DNA of 64,000 bases from a virus. The notes under the pieces are model-generated. The model was not told the DNA's origin. It made no database searches and saw nothing but the letters and a program-made list of their open reading frames with translations. The stretch spans positions 1 through 64,000 of IMG/VR virus record IMGVR_UViG_3300009314_000709; one strand, 5' to 3'. The position numbers were made by a program, and so were the translations under genes. This document shows positions 17,237 through 25,902 of the stretch, in pieces; positions within the stretch are counted from its first letter, which is position 1, and the number at the start of each line of letters is the position of its first letter.

Positions 17237-17411
17237 CTAATCTTCCCCAGGGAGCAGACGGTAGTTCATCGAACACTTCCTTTAGTAAGAAAGTAAAAGC
17301 GTTTGCTTCATCGTGCTTACCTAGCTTTTCGTAATAGGTACGTAGATCACGATAAGGCTTGGGGGCGTGCGGGTTGTCGAGTAGAGCTTTGTAAAGTGCC
17401 GATATTTCCAT
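17208..17411 (-). CDS. hypothetical TPR-like small protein
   Basis: 67 residues from the ATG at 17411; the ORF extends upstream to 17474, but the product from this Met (MEISALYKALLDNPHAPKPYRDL) looks natural. The text resembles one TPR unit (YEKLGKHDEANAF). Probably a partner of the adjacent glycosyltransferase, which it overlaps. Confidence 0.55.
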   Translation of the reverse strand: MEISALYKALLDNPHAPKPYRDLRTYYEKLGKHDEANAFTFLLKEVFDELPSAPWGRLDADMPDTSA

Positions 17412-17533
17412 TTTCACATAATAGACTGAAATTCCGACAAGATTTGACAAAAAAAATGACTTTGCTGCACACATACACTAGATGGGGTTTTCTGCTTCAA
17501 TTTCAACAGCGGCTTTCTAGTATAAGGGTGGCT

Positions 17534-18025
17534 ATGGCGAATGAATACATTATTAACTCAAAGCTCGAAGAAACCATTGCTAGGTTTCAGCAAGCCAAGT
17601 TGAGACGGTCTGAAAGTCGAGAGTTTCAGCAGGAATACGATAAGTTACAGGAACAGCTAGCGTATTTCTTTTACGAGCTATCCGAGAACATCATCAAGGC
17701 TTTCAATTTCAAGCTGATCGATTATGACGACGCCCTCCAAGAGGGCGTTTTAATTGCTCTACAGAAAGTTGACAGGTTCGATCACAATTACATTGGCAAG
17801 AATGGTAAGAAGGCAAAAGCCTTCAACTACATGACAACTTGTATCCTGAATCACTTTCGCCAACTCTATCGTGGCGCTAAAAACCATTACGAGCTACAAC
17901 GCAAATACTATGACCACCTCATTGACAAGTTGGATTATGTAATGCGTGATTGGGGAACGAACGGACAGACTAGAGCGACGTACAAACAAGTTACGCAACG
18001 ACGTGATGGTAACTTTAGAATGTGA
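17534..18025 (+). CDS. late sigma factor, T4 gp55-like
   Basis: 163 residues from ATG 17534 (AAGGGTGG upstream). The segment DALQEGVLIALQKVDRFD, then AFNYMTTCILNHFRQLYRGAKNHYEL, is the sigma-2-like core of T4 gp55. That protein directs host RNA polymerase to late promoters whose only element is an A/T-rich box near -10. It should drive the structural genes nearby. A short hairpin (17730-17748) lies inside the gene. T4 gp55 is 185 residues. Confidence 0.85.
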   Translation: MANEYIINSKLEETIARFQQAKLRRSESREFQQEYDKLQEQLAYFFYELSENIIKAFNFKLIDYDDALQEGVLIALQKVDRFDHNYIGKNGKKAKAFNYMTTCILNHFRQLYRGAKNHYELQRKYYDHLIDKLDYVMRDWGTNGQTRATYKQVTQRRDGNFRM

Positions 18026-18064
18026 TGCGCTATTTGCGCTTTTTAGGTGGGTTTATCTAAAGAT

Positions 18065-18361
18065 ATGAAGTTCATCAGACGATACCATACATATCCGACA
18101 CACGAACGTGAGAGGAGGAAGGTGACTGAGTTTATTCGTGAGCTAGAGATAAAAGAGCTAATAGATAAGCTAGTTCAGCATGGTCATGGGGATATTGTTA
18201 ACGCCTTCTTGTTGAATGATACCAAATGCTACACAAAGAAGGGTCGCTTAAACAAGAGCGGTGCTTGCCGTGTCCTAGATTTCAAGCCCAAACAACTTGA
18301 CGATACATTTGCCCTTATGCGCAAGTTGCTTGAGCCTGATTTATGCGAAGAAGAGAGTTAG
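18065..18361 (+). CDS. hypothetical basic protein next to late sigma gene
   Basis: 98 residues from ATG 18065. Charged, helical, with a Lys-rich centre. No family recognised. Its place directly after the gp55-like gene suggests a transcription partner, but it does not resemble T4 gp33. Confidence 0.55.
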   Translation: MKFIRRYHTYPTHERERRKVTEFIRELEIKELIDKLVQHGHGDIVNAFLLNDTKCYTKKGRLNKSGACRVLDFKPKQLDDTFALMRKLLEPDLCEEES

Positions 18362-18922
18362 TTATTCTAGGTAAGCCCGATCATACCGCAAACTAATCTC
18401 CAAGAGAACTATCGACATGTCACCCATATCAAGGTCGCCGAAGTTGACCTCACGGGGGTAGCAGTTTTCAAACTTCCATTTTTCGGTGACTTTACCGCAG
18501 CCGTCGTACATGCACAAGACCGCATTTCGCTTAAAGAAGTCACCTCCATGTAAATTCGGGTCAAATACTGGTTTCCACTCTTCCCCTCCCTCCGGTTTGG
18601 GGTCGTAGGCTTGCTTCACCCACTCAAAGACTTTATTTTCGTTCGGACGAGTGTCATATAGTGTAAGTTGTAATGGCTTCCAATCTCCCATCACTGGATA
18701 GAAGATGTGTTGTACCAAATGCGAGACTTGCTGTTCTTTGAACTCCAATTGGGGACGAGCGGCTTTCAAAGGTGGCAAAGCATTGGAAACACCAGAAACG
18801 CCTTCGATTTGCAAGAGCCAACGGTTCTTAACTTTCGGGAAGCAGGCACCCATGCCTTCTAACCCAAAATCCAAGCCCATATTGTCTCTATCGGTACATG
18901 TCGGATAGGTCGGTGGCGGCAT
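18362..18922 (-). CDS. tail tube protein paralogue 1 (gp19-like)
   Basis: 186 residues. Carries the gp19 family pattern near the C-terminus: NAVLCMYDGCGKVTEKWKFENCYPREVNFGDLD, then IVLLEISLRYDRA. Tail tube proteins stack as hexamers inside the sheath. This is the most divergent of three adjacent copies. Its ATG follows the stop of the next copy without a gap. One copy may be the main tube and others tube-end or hub caps. Confidence 0.8.
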   Translation of the reverse strand: MPPPTYPTCTDRDNMGLDFGLEGMGACFPKVKNRWLLQIEGVSGVSNALPPLKAARPQLEFKEQQVSHLVQHIFYPVMGDWKPLQLTLYDTRPNENKVFEWVKQAYDPKPEGGEEWKPVFDPNLHGGDFFKRNAVLCMYDGCGKVTEKWKFENCYPREVNFGDLDMGDMSIVLLEISLRYDRAYLE

Positions 18923-19507
18923 CTACAAACATCCTTCGCAGCATGGTGAGGGATCGACTCCACCGCATCCTACGATGTACTTAACTTGTGAGTATCGTAA
19001 AGTCATTTCGATATCGGCGATATTGGAAGAGCTATAATCTAGGTCGTTAAAGTTAACAGCCTGTGGCCAGGCATCTAGTAAGGTCCAGATTTCCATCACC
19101 GTGCCGCAGCCATCATACATGGTGAGCGTGGCTTTGCCGCTGAACCCTGTTCTTTTAGATGACATCTTCTTCGATGTCGGTTCGTTGAAATCATACACGG
19201 CAAGCAGCCACGAGAGAACCTGGACTCCATTACCTTTGTTGGAGTCCAGGAACGTCACGGTAACTGGTTCCCAGGTTGCCTTGCCGGGTATCCACGTTCT
19301 GTCGTTTAGGAAGTTTATCTCGATCTCTTCAAACGAGATACTAGGACGTGCTGCGACCTTGACAAAGTGTGGGTCAATTCGGAAGGAACAGTCATAGCCC
19401 TCTACCTCAAACGTCCACCTGAATTTAGTCTTGAAGACAGTTTGAGGATCACCTATACCGACAGAGCCGATACCCATGCCTTGAGAAGCGGGGTTAAAGC
19501 CTGCCAT
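18923..19507 (-). CDS. tail tube protein paralogue 2 (gp19-like)
   Basis: 194 residues from ATG 19507, chosen because GAGGA lies 5 nt upstream and MAGFNPASQGMGIG aligns with the start of paralogue 3. It has KTKFRWTFEVEG, FVKVAARPSISFEEIEINFLNDRTWIPGKATWEPVTVTF and AWPQAVNFNDLDYSS. The C-terminus has extra cysteines (CGGVDPSPCCEGC). An 11-bp inverted repeat (19219-19250) lies inside. Confidence 0.85.
   Translation of the reverse strand: MAGFNPASQGMGIGSVGIGDPQTVFKTKFRWTFEVEGYDCSFRIDPHFVKVAARPSISFEEIEINFLNDRTWIPGKATWEPVTVTFLDSNKGNGVQVLSWLLAVYDFNEPTSKKMSSKRTGFSGKATLTMYDGCGTVMEIWTLLDAWPQAVNFNDLDYSSSNIADIEMTLRYSQVKYIVGCGGVDPSPCCEGCL
19219..19250. repeat. 11-bp inverted repeat inside tail tube gene
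   Basis: Arms 19219-19229 and 19240-19250 are perfect complements around a 10-nt loop; intragenic. Confidence 0.75.
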
Positions 19508-19664
19508 GTACGTCCTCAACAGTGTGTAATCGACATCTACGTACTCTCGTCTTAGATCAATCCATCGTTTCCAGTTGTTGACTTCTTTCACCAGGTACGT
19601 ACATTTCCGCTTATACTACGCAGCTAAAACTAAGCTGCTCGTTTCCACTTTGGCTCGATTCCTA

Positions 19665-20291
19665 CTACGTGCAAGGGAAACAGCACGGGGTGTATTCCCA
19701 TTTCGGACAGTAGTGCTCGAAGTGTACCTGCGAGTACCTAAGCGTTAGCTCAATGTCGACGGTGTCGGATGAACTGTAGTCTAGGTCGCCAAAGTTAATG
19801 GCTTGCGGCCACGCATCCTCGAATACCCATACTTCTAGCAATTCACCACAACCATCCCATAACTTCAAAGTGGCTTCACCAGCGTAGTTAATACGCTTAC
19901 TGTTCATGTACTTGCGGGTTGGCCTTGTGAAGTCAAAGACATTGGTGAGCCAGTCATACAAACCTAGGTTGCCACCAGCGGCGTCACCTGATAGATGTCC
20001 TGCGACATCCATATACGTGACCGTGATGGCTTCCCAGCTTGCTTTTCCTGGAATCCATGTCTTATCATTGAGGAAGTTAATTTCTGTTTCCTCGAATGAC
20101 AGGTTAGGTCGGGCCGCTACTTTAACAAAGTAAGGCGGGACACTAAATTGACAATCACCTGTGCCCAAAATCTCTAGCGTCCAACGGAACTTCCGTTTGT
20201 AAACTACTTGGGGATCACCAACACCAACTGGTCCGATGCCCATACCTTGCGAGTTGGGATCAAAACCTGAGTAACCAGACATAGTTGGCAT
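19665..20291 (-). CDS. tail tube protein paralogue 3 (gp19-like)
   Basis: 208 residues from ATG 20291 (GGAGAG about 8 nt upstream). Shares MGIGPVGVGDPQVVYKRKFRWTLE, ARPNLSFEETEINFLNDKTWIPGKASWEAITVTYMD and AWPQAINFGDLDYSSSDTVDIELTLRYSQV with paralogue 2. It sits directly after the sheath gene, the usual place for the main tube protein (gp18 then gp19), so this copy is the best candidate for the true tube. Confidence 0.87.
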   Translation of the reverse strand: MPTMSGYSGFDPNSQGMGIGPVGVGDPQVVYKRKFRWTLEILGTGDCQFSVPPYFVKVAARPNLSFEETEINFLNDKTWIPGKASWEAITVTYMDVAGHLSGDAAGGNLGLYDWLTNVFDFTRPTRKYMNSKRINYAGEATLKLWDGCGELLEVWVFEDAWPQAINFGDLDYSSSDTVDIELTLRYSQVHFEHYCPKWEYTPCCFPCT

Positions 20292-20327
20292 AATCAATCT
20301 CTCCTATCGGTTATGTTTAGTTGGTCG

Positions 20328-22661
20328 TTAAAAAGTATCAGCGTTTTCGCTGAACGAACCAGTGCGGTGAATCGAGAAGTCGATAAAGATGAATTCGACT
20401 GCTCGGGTTGGTTGAACACCAATTCTCGCCCGCAACTCGTTCCTATCGATTACATCGGGCGGATTCAACTCTTCATCACATTGGACTCGATAATCCGTGA
20501 GTCCTCTCTTGCCCTTGACTTCTTCCAAAACCAGTTCAGCCATGTCGACGAACTGTTGTCGCAAGATATCATCGTGGGGCTCGAAGAGGAGCAAACGACT
20601 TCGGCGAGCGATCTGTTTCTCAATGTAGATCATCATACGACGCACATTGACACGATCCAAAGCGGTCGGTCGTCGTTGTAGCGTCTTCTGGCCGAAGACC
20701 ACGAAATCCTGAATGTCACTGAATTGCACAATTGGGTTAACAGCGTTCCTGTTTCCATACATCTGGTCTCGTTCTTCGAGGCTAGGTCGTGAAAACACAT
20801 CTGAGATGTTAGGAACGATACCACGGGTTAAACCAGCGGGAGCAAACCACGGGGCTGATAGGTCATCAGATCGTGCATAGACAGCTAGAACCGAACCAGA
20901 CGGTGGAACCCACACATCAATTCGGTTGGTTGTGTCACGGTATCTCAACCACGGCCAATACATCGCACCAAAGTCATTATCGAATCGGGTCAGGTTGAGT
21001 GGGTGCACACCGTTCTGCCAGTCCACAATCTCATTGACCGTGAGCCCAAACGGTGGGTCGACGATAGTGAAGCAATCCATTCGCACGTCCCGGCACATTC
21101 GCAACTGTTCTACAATGACATCAGTTGACGCATGGCCTGGGCAGCAGAGAATATCAATATCGACTTGCTCTGGGTCGGACAAAGACCACATACCAGTCAT
21201 ACCCAGTTCGTTTCCGATAATTAGCGCATCCTGTTCTTCGGGATCAGAAGGGATGCCGTCGCTGCCACCAGAAAGATCATAGGTGCCAGCTACCGGGCTT
21301 GCTGGGTTAGCTGTGTTGTCCGTTACACGAATGAAGTCACTCACGAGTGACATGTACGATTCAACATAGAATCGGCTTGTATCATCCTTAGTCAGGCCAC
21401 CCCATGCTTCAACTTCAGCACCATTGCTAAAGATATTGAATTGGAATGTGCCATCTAGCGAGTTGTTTTCAATAACAACTTGCGTTTCATTGCCTTCAAT
21501 GCCAGGCGAGTCAGCGTCGAGGGTGAAGCTAATACCACCCGAACCTTCGGCCAAACCATTAGCTCGACCGACAGTATGAATGTCAGCATCACCAGTGGCT
21601 CCGATTGGGCTAACGCCTTCGGCGGTAATGTTAGCCAAACCAAAAATGGTATCGGCTGTGCTGGCTACCTTGACAAGCAGCTTAGAATCACGTCCAAAAG
21701 TGTCTGTCGTCAAAACCAAGTTCCCAGCACCTGTTGCCGAGGCAGTAAAGCCTTGGGCCTGGGAGTTGATTTCAAGTACGATGTCGGCAATAGCGGCATC
21801 CGTGTCTTCCAAGTCAGCGAGGTCGATGACTTGAACAATATCGTCAATCAATACGTTGTCCGTACCTTCCATGACGACTTGCAAGTTCAAATCAGCCAAG
21901 CCAGTGAAGTCATACTGCCCATCCGTCTGATATGCAGTATTTGGATATTTGGTCGCCGTTCCGGTGACTGACGCCTGCTCCATTCCTGTACCAAGGCCGC
22001 TCACATTGCCACCGGCAACGGAGTCACCGTACATAGAACCAGAGACAGAAACCATTTCGAGTTCGGCGTCTGGACCATAAGCCCATGTTGTCCGCACGGC
22101 GATCTTGTCCCCGGTAGAGTTGTAGAACTCAATTCCGTCAATGTCGGAGTCAAGCTGGTCATTCAACTCTGTTACGAGTTCGTCAGTTGTGTAAGTATCC
22201 GCCAGGACAACCAAGGTCTTGCTCGAAAGCCTTGTGTTAAGTCTCCATCGGAAGAATGCACTATCGGAAAACGTATAGGGTCCAGCCGTATCCGACTCGA
22301 TCTGTACAGTCGAGCCAGACGCAGAAACGTCCACACTCGCCGTTTGTGCTTGCTCGTCACTTACCGGGCTTTCGTCAGCTACACGCACAACGTACAGTTC
22401 GTTTGCCACAAGCAGATACTGCTCGCAAGCATAGATGAGGTACGGGTCGCTCTCATCAGGATGAGGATACCCAAACGTGCGGTGTAGTTCTCGTCTTGTT
22501 TGAATTAGCGTTGGTAAATTGATCGGGCCTTTACTGGCGAAGCCAACAAGTCCTGCCCGGTGTGGACTTGGGTTCGGCAGAATCAGACTCAAATCAGTTT
22601 CCTTGATCCGAACACTAGGGCTAATTGTATTGCTCGGTGGAAATCCCCTTAGAAGCGGCAT
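20328..22661 (-). CDS. contractile tail sheath protein (gp18-like)
   Basis: 777 residues. The N-terminus (SPSVRIKETDLSLI, then AGLVGFASKGPINLP) and the C-terminus (FGQKTLQRRPTALDRVNVRRMMIYIEKQIA through EFIFIDFSIHRTG) are classical for myophage sheath proteins. The middle, about residues 110-480, is a long Thr/Ala/Asp-rich insertion that probably forms outer surface domains. Sheath subunits surround the tube and contract on infection. GGAGAG precedes the ATG. T4 gp18 is 659 residues. Confidence 0.95.
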   Translation of the reverse strand: MPLLRGFPPSNTISPSVRIKETDLSLILPNPSPHRAGLVGFASKGPINLPTLIQTRRELHRTFGYPHPDESDPYLIYACEQYLLVANELYVVRVADESPVSDEQAQTASVDVSASGSTVQIESDTAGPYTFSDSAFFRWRLNTRLSSKTLVVLADTYTTDELVTELNDQLDSDIDGIEFYNSTGDKIAVRTTWAYGPDAELEMVSVSGSMYGDSVAGGNVSGLGTGMEQASVTGTATKYPNTAYQTDGQYDFTGLADLNLQVVMEGTDNVLIDDIVQVIDLADLEDTDAAIADIVLEINSQAQGFTASATGAGNLVLTTDTFGRDSKLLVKVASTADTIFGLANITAEGVSPIGATGDADIHTVGRANGLAEGSGGISFTLDADSPGIEGNETQVVIENNSLDGTFQFNIFSNGAEVEAWGGLTKDDTSRFYVESYMSLVSDFIRVTDNTANPASPVAGTYDLSGGSDGIPSDPEEQDALIIGNELGMTGMWSLSDPEQVDIDILCCPGHASTDVIVEQLRMCRDVRMDCFTIVDPPFGLTVNEIVDWQNGVHPLNLTRFDNDFGAMYWPWLRYRDTTNRIDVWVPPSGSVLAVYARSDDLSAPWFAPAGLTRGIVPNISDVFSRPSLEERDQMYGNRNAVNPIVQFSDIQDFVVFGQKTLQRRPTALDRVNVRRMMIYIEKQIARRSRLLLFEPHDDILRQQFVDMAELVLEEVKGKRGLTDYRVQCDEELNPPDVIDRNELRARIGVQPTRAVEFIFIDFSIHRTGSFSENADTF

Positions 22662-22662
22662 G

Positions 22663-22896
22663 TTATCTCTCCTTCTTGTGGGCTTCTTCGTTACTCTGTA
22701 TTTGTCTGGTCGTTAATAGTCCCCATTTGACATTTCGGTCTAAATACTCACTCACTACTCGCTCGTCTTCGAGTAGAACCGTCTTACGTCCTGGGATATT
22801 AAGAACTGTCATGGCCTTAGCGTGTTCTCGCCTGTCGGAAAACGACCTAACTACCAATTGCACTGGGCCAGGCGTTTTGTTTCGGACTTCAATCAT
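22663..22896 (-). CDS. small tail-associated protein
   Basis: 77 residues (MIEVRNKTPGPVQLVVRSF). Small beta-rich proteins of this type commonly sit among phage tail genes; function unknown. It overlaps the gp15-like stop as ATGA and ends 2 nt before the sheath start. Confidence 0.65.
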   Translation of the reverse strand: MIEVRNKTPGPVQLVVRSFSDRREHAKAMTVLNIPGRKTVLLEDERVVSEYLDRNVKWGLLTTRQIQSNEEAHKKER

Positions 22897-23936
22897 ATAT
22901 CCTCTCCTACAGCTTCTTCTATTCTTGCTATAACGTTTGCCACGTCTTGGTCAGTAATACTGTCCAAAATCTCAGTTCTTGTCTTTAGTACGGCCTTTCG
23001 CCTCACTATTGGCTGAGGTATATATGACTCAGCCGTTAAGTTAATTTGGAACTTAAACACACGTTTGTTCGTGTCCCCAGGTTCTGTATCTACGTTATTA
23101 CTAACCGAGTCGATCCTAACCGTACTTTCCCAGTTGGTAACACCATGTATCCTTATATACGCAAGTGGACTAAATTTCGTAGCGATCTGTTCTAGTATTT
23201 GATTCATATCTTCCCAGAACATTGTCCAGATAGTTAACGTATATCCTAGATCAACAGGAATCCCTCGTGTCATACCAAGCACTGTGTCGTGCTCGTGTTT
23301 CCATTCCCTGTGTGTCCAACTAGGCGACCCGCCAATCATGCCAACAGGATGACCTTGATCGTTGTATCGTTGAACGCCACGTTTGTAATCAACTGCCTTG
23401 TGATAGATGTATCGCTCACGAGGAAAACTGTAATCAGAAGTGTAGATGGACATCATCGGTAGGATGATGCGATCTGCTACCCCGGTGTTATCCTTTCGCA
23501 CATTGGTTTGAAGAATGACTGCAACGGCCCGCTCTTGAGAACCCCACACAATTGGGACACGGAACACCTTGCCTCGCTCGTCTGCTACATTGACGTTTTG
23601 GAAGAGCTTCCAAACCGATTCATCAATAGCACGATATCCCTTCGAGTATCTGTAGATCACAGATCGATCTGGTGGCAACTTCGGAGCATCTACCTCCTCG
23701 AATATTGTGCCTCTTAACATCGGATCACAATAATTCGGTTCGCCTAATCCTTCCTGGAGAGCCATCAAATCAGCATCAAGACCTTCAAATGAAGCGTTCG
23801 GAGCATGATGAAGATTCTCAAGTCCTTCACACGACCTAAACTGCGCAACATCTTCACAGTTCTGTGCATGTGGCTCTTTCACATTTCGATCTGACTGACG
23901 AGGTTCAGCACATTCGTTCAGTGATTTCTCAGGCAT
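22893..23936 (-). CDS. tail sheath stabiliser/terminator (gp15-like)
   Basis: 347 residues. The central part follows T4 gp15: KVFRVPIVWGSQERAVAVI, then RIILPMMSIYTSDYSFPRERY, then LGYTLTIWTMFWEDMNQILEQIATKFSPLAYIRI. gp15 caps the tail so that it can join the head. The first 100 residues are a Cys- and Glu-containing extension missing in T4 (272 residues). AAGGAG precedes the ATG and GATAAATACC, a plausible late promoter, lies further upstream. Confidence 0.78.
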   Translation of the reverse strand: MPEKSLNECAEPRQSDRNVKEPHAQNCEDVAQFRSCEGLENLHHAPNASFEGLDADLMALQEGLGEPNYCDPMLRGTIFEEVDAPKLPPDRSVIYRYSKGYRAIDESVWKLFQNVNVADERGKVFRVPIVWGSQERAVAVILQTNVRKDNTGVADRIILPMMSIYTSDYSFPRERYIYHKAVDYKRGVQRYNDQGHPVGMIGGSPSWTHREWKHEHDTVLGMTRGIPVDLGYTLTIWTMFWEDMNQILEQIATKFSPLAYIRIHGVTNWESTVRIDSVSNNVDTEPGDTNKRVFKFQINLTAESYIPQPIVRRKAVLKTRTEILDSITDQDVANVIARIEEAVGEDI

Positions 23937-24010
23937 TTTTCTCCTTTACAGAAGGTATTTATCGCCCCAACATTAAAACTCAATGTTATTAACATCATTG
24001 GAGATATGGC

Positions 24011-24700
24011 ATGATCCTAGAACACGACGGTGAGATCGTAAAAGACCTAAGATTTGACGAAACGCTCTGCAACGTGAGCAATGATCCTCAAGCGTGGCAA
24101 TTCAAAGAGGTTTACGATGCTGCCACACTTGGGTTCGAGATTGTCTGGCCTTATGACGATTGGATAGTGACTAAGAACTCACTTAAATTTTCGCCCGAGG
24201 TAAACTGTCAAGTAATGTCTGACAAGTTGTTCGCTATACGCTTTCCTTCACACGTACGTGTGAAGGAAAGCTACAACCTAATGATCTTTCCACACCACAC
24301 TTGTTTCTTTGCAATGAGTTCCTGGGGAACACACGACACACCAATCGCCATCCCACAAATAATAGAAGCCGACTGGTGGCCGGGGCATCTACAGGTTGTC
24401 TTTGTGAGGCGAAAGGCGAAGTTCGAGAAGGGAAGACCTATTGCGCAGGGTTTGGTCATTCCTAGGCGAGACATATCATTGAAGGAGATGGATAAAGACC
24501 GGAAGGAGCAACTAAAGGCTTCTTGGGAATTCATTCAACATCACAAGGACGAACTCATTACACGTAAAGTTGAGATTGATAACTTCGCCACACAAGACAA
24601 CCTTTACGCTAGGCTTTCGCAACTGAACAGTTCTGGTTTATTGCCTCCTCAAATCAAAGAGCGAAAAAACGAACCTAGCTTGAGGTTGTCATGGAAGTAG
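24011..24700 (+). CDS. DUF6065-like protein
   Basis: 229 residues. The text FPSHVRVKESYNLMIFPHH, IIEADWWPGHLQVVFVRRKAKFEKGRPIAQGLVIPR resembles DUF6065 proteins, which occur in phages and bacteria and have no known function. GGAGATATGGC precedes the ATG. It is divergent from the gp15-like gene. A 32-bp perfect palindrome lies within (24240-24271). Confidence 0.7.
   Translation: MILEHDGEIVKDLRFDETLCNVSNDPQAWQFKEVYDAATLGFEIVWPYDDWIVTKNSLKFSPEVNCQVMSDKLFAIRFPSHVRVKESYNLMIFPHHTCFFAMSSWGTHDTPIAIPQIIEADWWPGHLQVVFVRRKAKFEKGRPIAQGLVIPRRDISLKEMDKDRKEQLKASWEFIQHHKDELITRKVEIDNFATQDNLYARLSQLNSSGLLPPQIKERKNEPSLRLSWK
24240..24271. repeat. 32-bp perfect palindrome in coding sequence
   Basis: All 32 bases are self-complementary, centre CGTACG-like, no loop. 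Lies in codons 77-87 of the DUF6065-like gene. Confidence 0.9.
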
Positions 24701-24906
24701 GACTAGGGCTTCACAGATTCCCTCAGTTGCGTCCTCCCACTATTAACGGCCAACACATTCCGCCGAATTACAGAGTAAGTACGCACATTGTAGAACGGTT
24801 CCCGATATTAAGATTGACGCCACGTTGCTTCTTTAGTGATCTCCATCCTATCCCAAGGATCAGGTATAGAGACAATAGAATCAGTCAATATCGAACGACG
24901 GGCTAG
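24691..24906 (+). CDS. possible small basic protein
   Basis: 71 residues. The ATG overlaps the end of the preceding gene by 10 nt, and the frame fills the gap before the convergent gene, which it overlaps by 26 nt. Pro/Arg-rich with no recognised domain; could be spurious. Confidence 0.3.
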   Translation: MEVGLGLHRFPQLRPPTINGQHIPPNYRVSTHIVERFPILRLTPRCFFSDLHPIPRIRYRDNRISQYRTTG

Positions 24907-25420
24907 GATCGGTGTCGTGCGTCACTCGGCCTTCCCCGGTTGTCAACGACTCTTGGAATCGTTGACAATGAATTTCGATGCGGTACACCTTCCATCTGTG
25001 GAAGTCACCAAGTTTACGATCAATGATCTCCCAATGCTCCTTCAGGTGCGGAGTGAAAATACGAGAGCCAATGATTGGAAGATGGTCTAGCTTGTCGATG
25101 GTATCCTGGTAGTTTGTACTGAACACCATAGTGTCCGGTCCATCAATACCAAACAAGCCTTGCTCGAACTGGCTTGGGATTGGGTCATATACGCCCCAAA
25201 TTTCGACGGGGTGTTGTGACCAGAGCTTATCTCTGCTCTCAAGGTACAACTTGTCAATGTTAGTGATGAATACTTCATAGTACAACAAAGGCGTTCCTCC
25301 TGCACGAATTGCTTCTTGGTCCCAAAGATTGAACAAGTCGTGCGAAGGACTGTCTGGGATTAACTGACTCAATTCACCAGTGAGTTTATAGACTGTGCCG
25401 TCTTTGTTATACAGTGCCAT
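24881..25420 (-). CDS. putative neck/structural protein
   Basis: 179 residues. The opening MALYNKDGTVYKLTGE resembles that of 25903-26562 (MPLRRKDGSLYRLRGP). The order of elements (YYEVFITNIDKLY, then GVYDPIPSQFEQGLFG, then an acidic end) recalls the T4 gp14 neck protein, but similarity is weak. The location among neck and tail genes supports a virion role. A 10-bp inverted repeat (24940-24968) lies near its 3' end. Confidence 0.55.
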   Translation of the reverse strand: MALYNKDGTVYKLTGELSQLIPDSPSHDLFNLWDQEAIRAGGTPLLYYEVFITNIDKLYLESRDKLWSQHPVEIWGVYDPIPSQFEQGLFGIDGPDTMVFSTNYQDTIDKLDHLPIIGSRIFTPHLKEHWEIIDRKLGDFHRWKVYRIEIHCQRFQESLTTGEGRVTHDTDPSPSFDID

Positions 25421-25422
25421 GA

Positions 25423-25827
25423 TTACGCCAACTCAATACCTGGAGTGATAGCGATCTGTCCTCCACCACTTGGTAGCAAGAATGGGGCGGCGTCAAAACG
25501 TTCAGACCACAACAGGTTTGTGCTCGCATTGTCAGTGACATAATAACCATACACATCTGCGGTACCCGCAAAACTGAATACCTGTTGGGCGTACGAAGCT
25601 GTAGTCGTACCTGCTGCCGTAGCCACGGTCCACGATGCGCCGGTTAGTGTGGCAGCGGTGTAAGATGAATCGGCCGCTTCGTCGCCGCTGTAATCGCCAA
25701 TAATGTCATCCTCAGCAGGCGTAATGTCCGAAACGAATAAATGCATTTTCACGTCTGTAGGCGCTGTGTGGTTAAGCATGTACTTCAGTAACAGCACTTC
25801 GCCAACATCTGGGCAAACAATTGTCAT
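25423..25827 (-). CDS. putative virion structural protein
   Basis: 134 residues rich in Ala, Thr and Ser with alternating hydrophobics, typical of small phage capsid or tail decoration proteins. Not recognised further. AAAGG precedes the start. It ends 2 nt before the next gene of the same strand. Confidence 0.58.
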   Translation of the reverse strand: MTIVCPDVGEVLLLKYMLNHTAPTDVKMHLFVSDITPAEDDIIGDYSGDEAADSSYTAATLTGASWTVATAAGTTTASYAQQVFSFAGTADVYGYYVTDNASTNLLWSERFDAAPFLLPSGGGQIAITPGIELA

Positions 25828-25902
25828 TCTCTGACAACCTTTCTTATTTGGTAGTTTCTAGTCTATCTATCTAGGTATGAAGTGTTTTTGAAAGGTCGGT
25901 AA

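Noticed and set aside
17730-17748. Terminator inside the late sigma gene
   Set aside because: An 8-bp stem followed by only four T lies in the middle of a conserved coding region, so it is more likely incidental.
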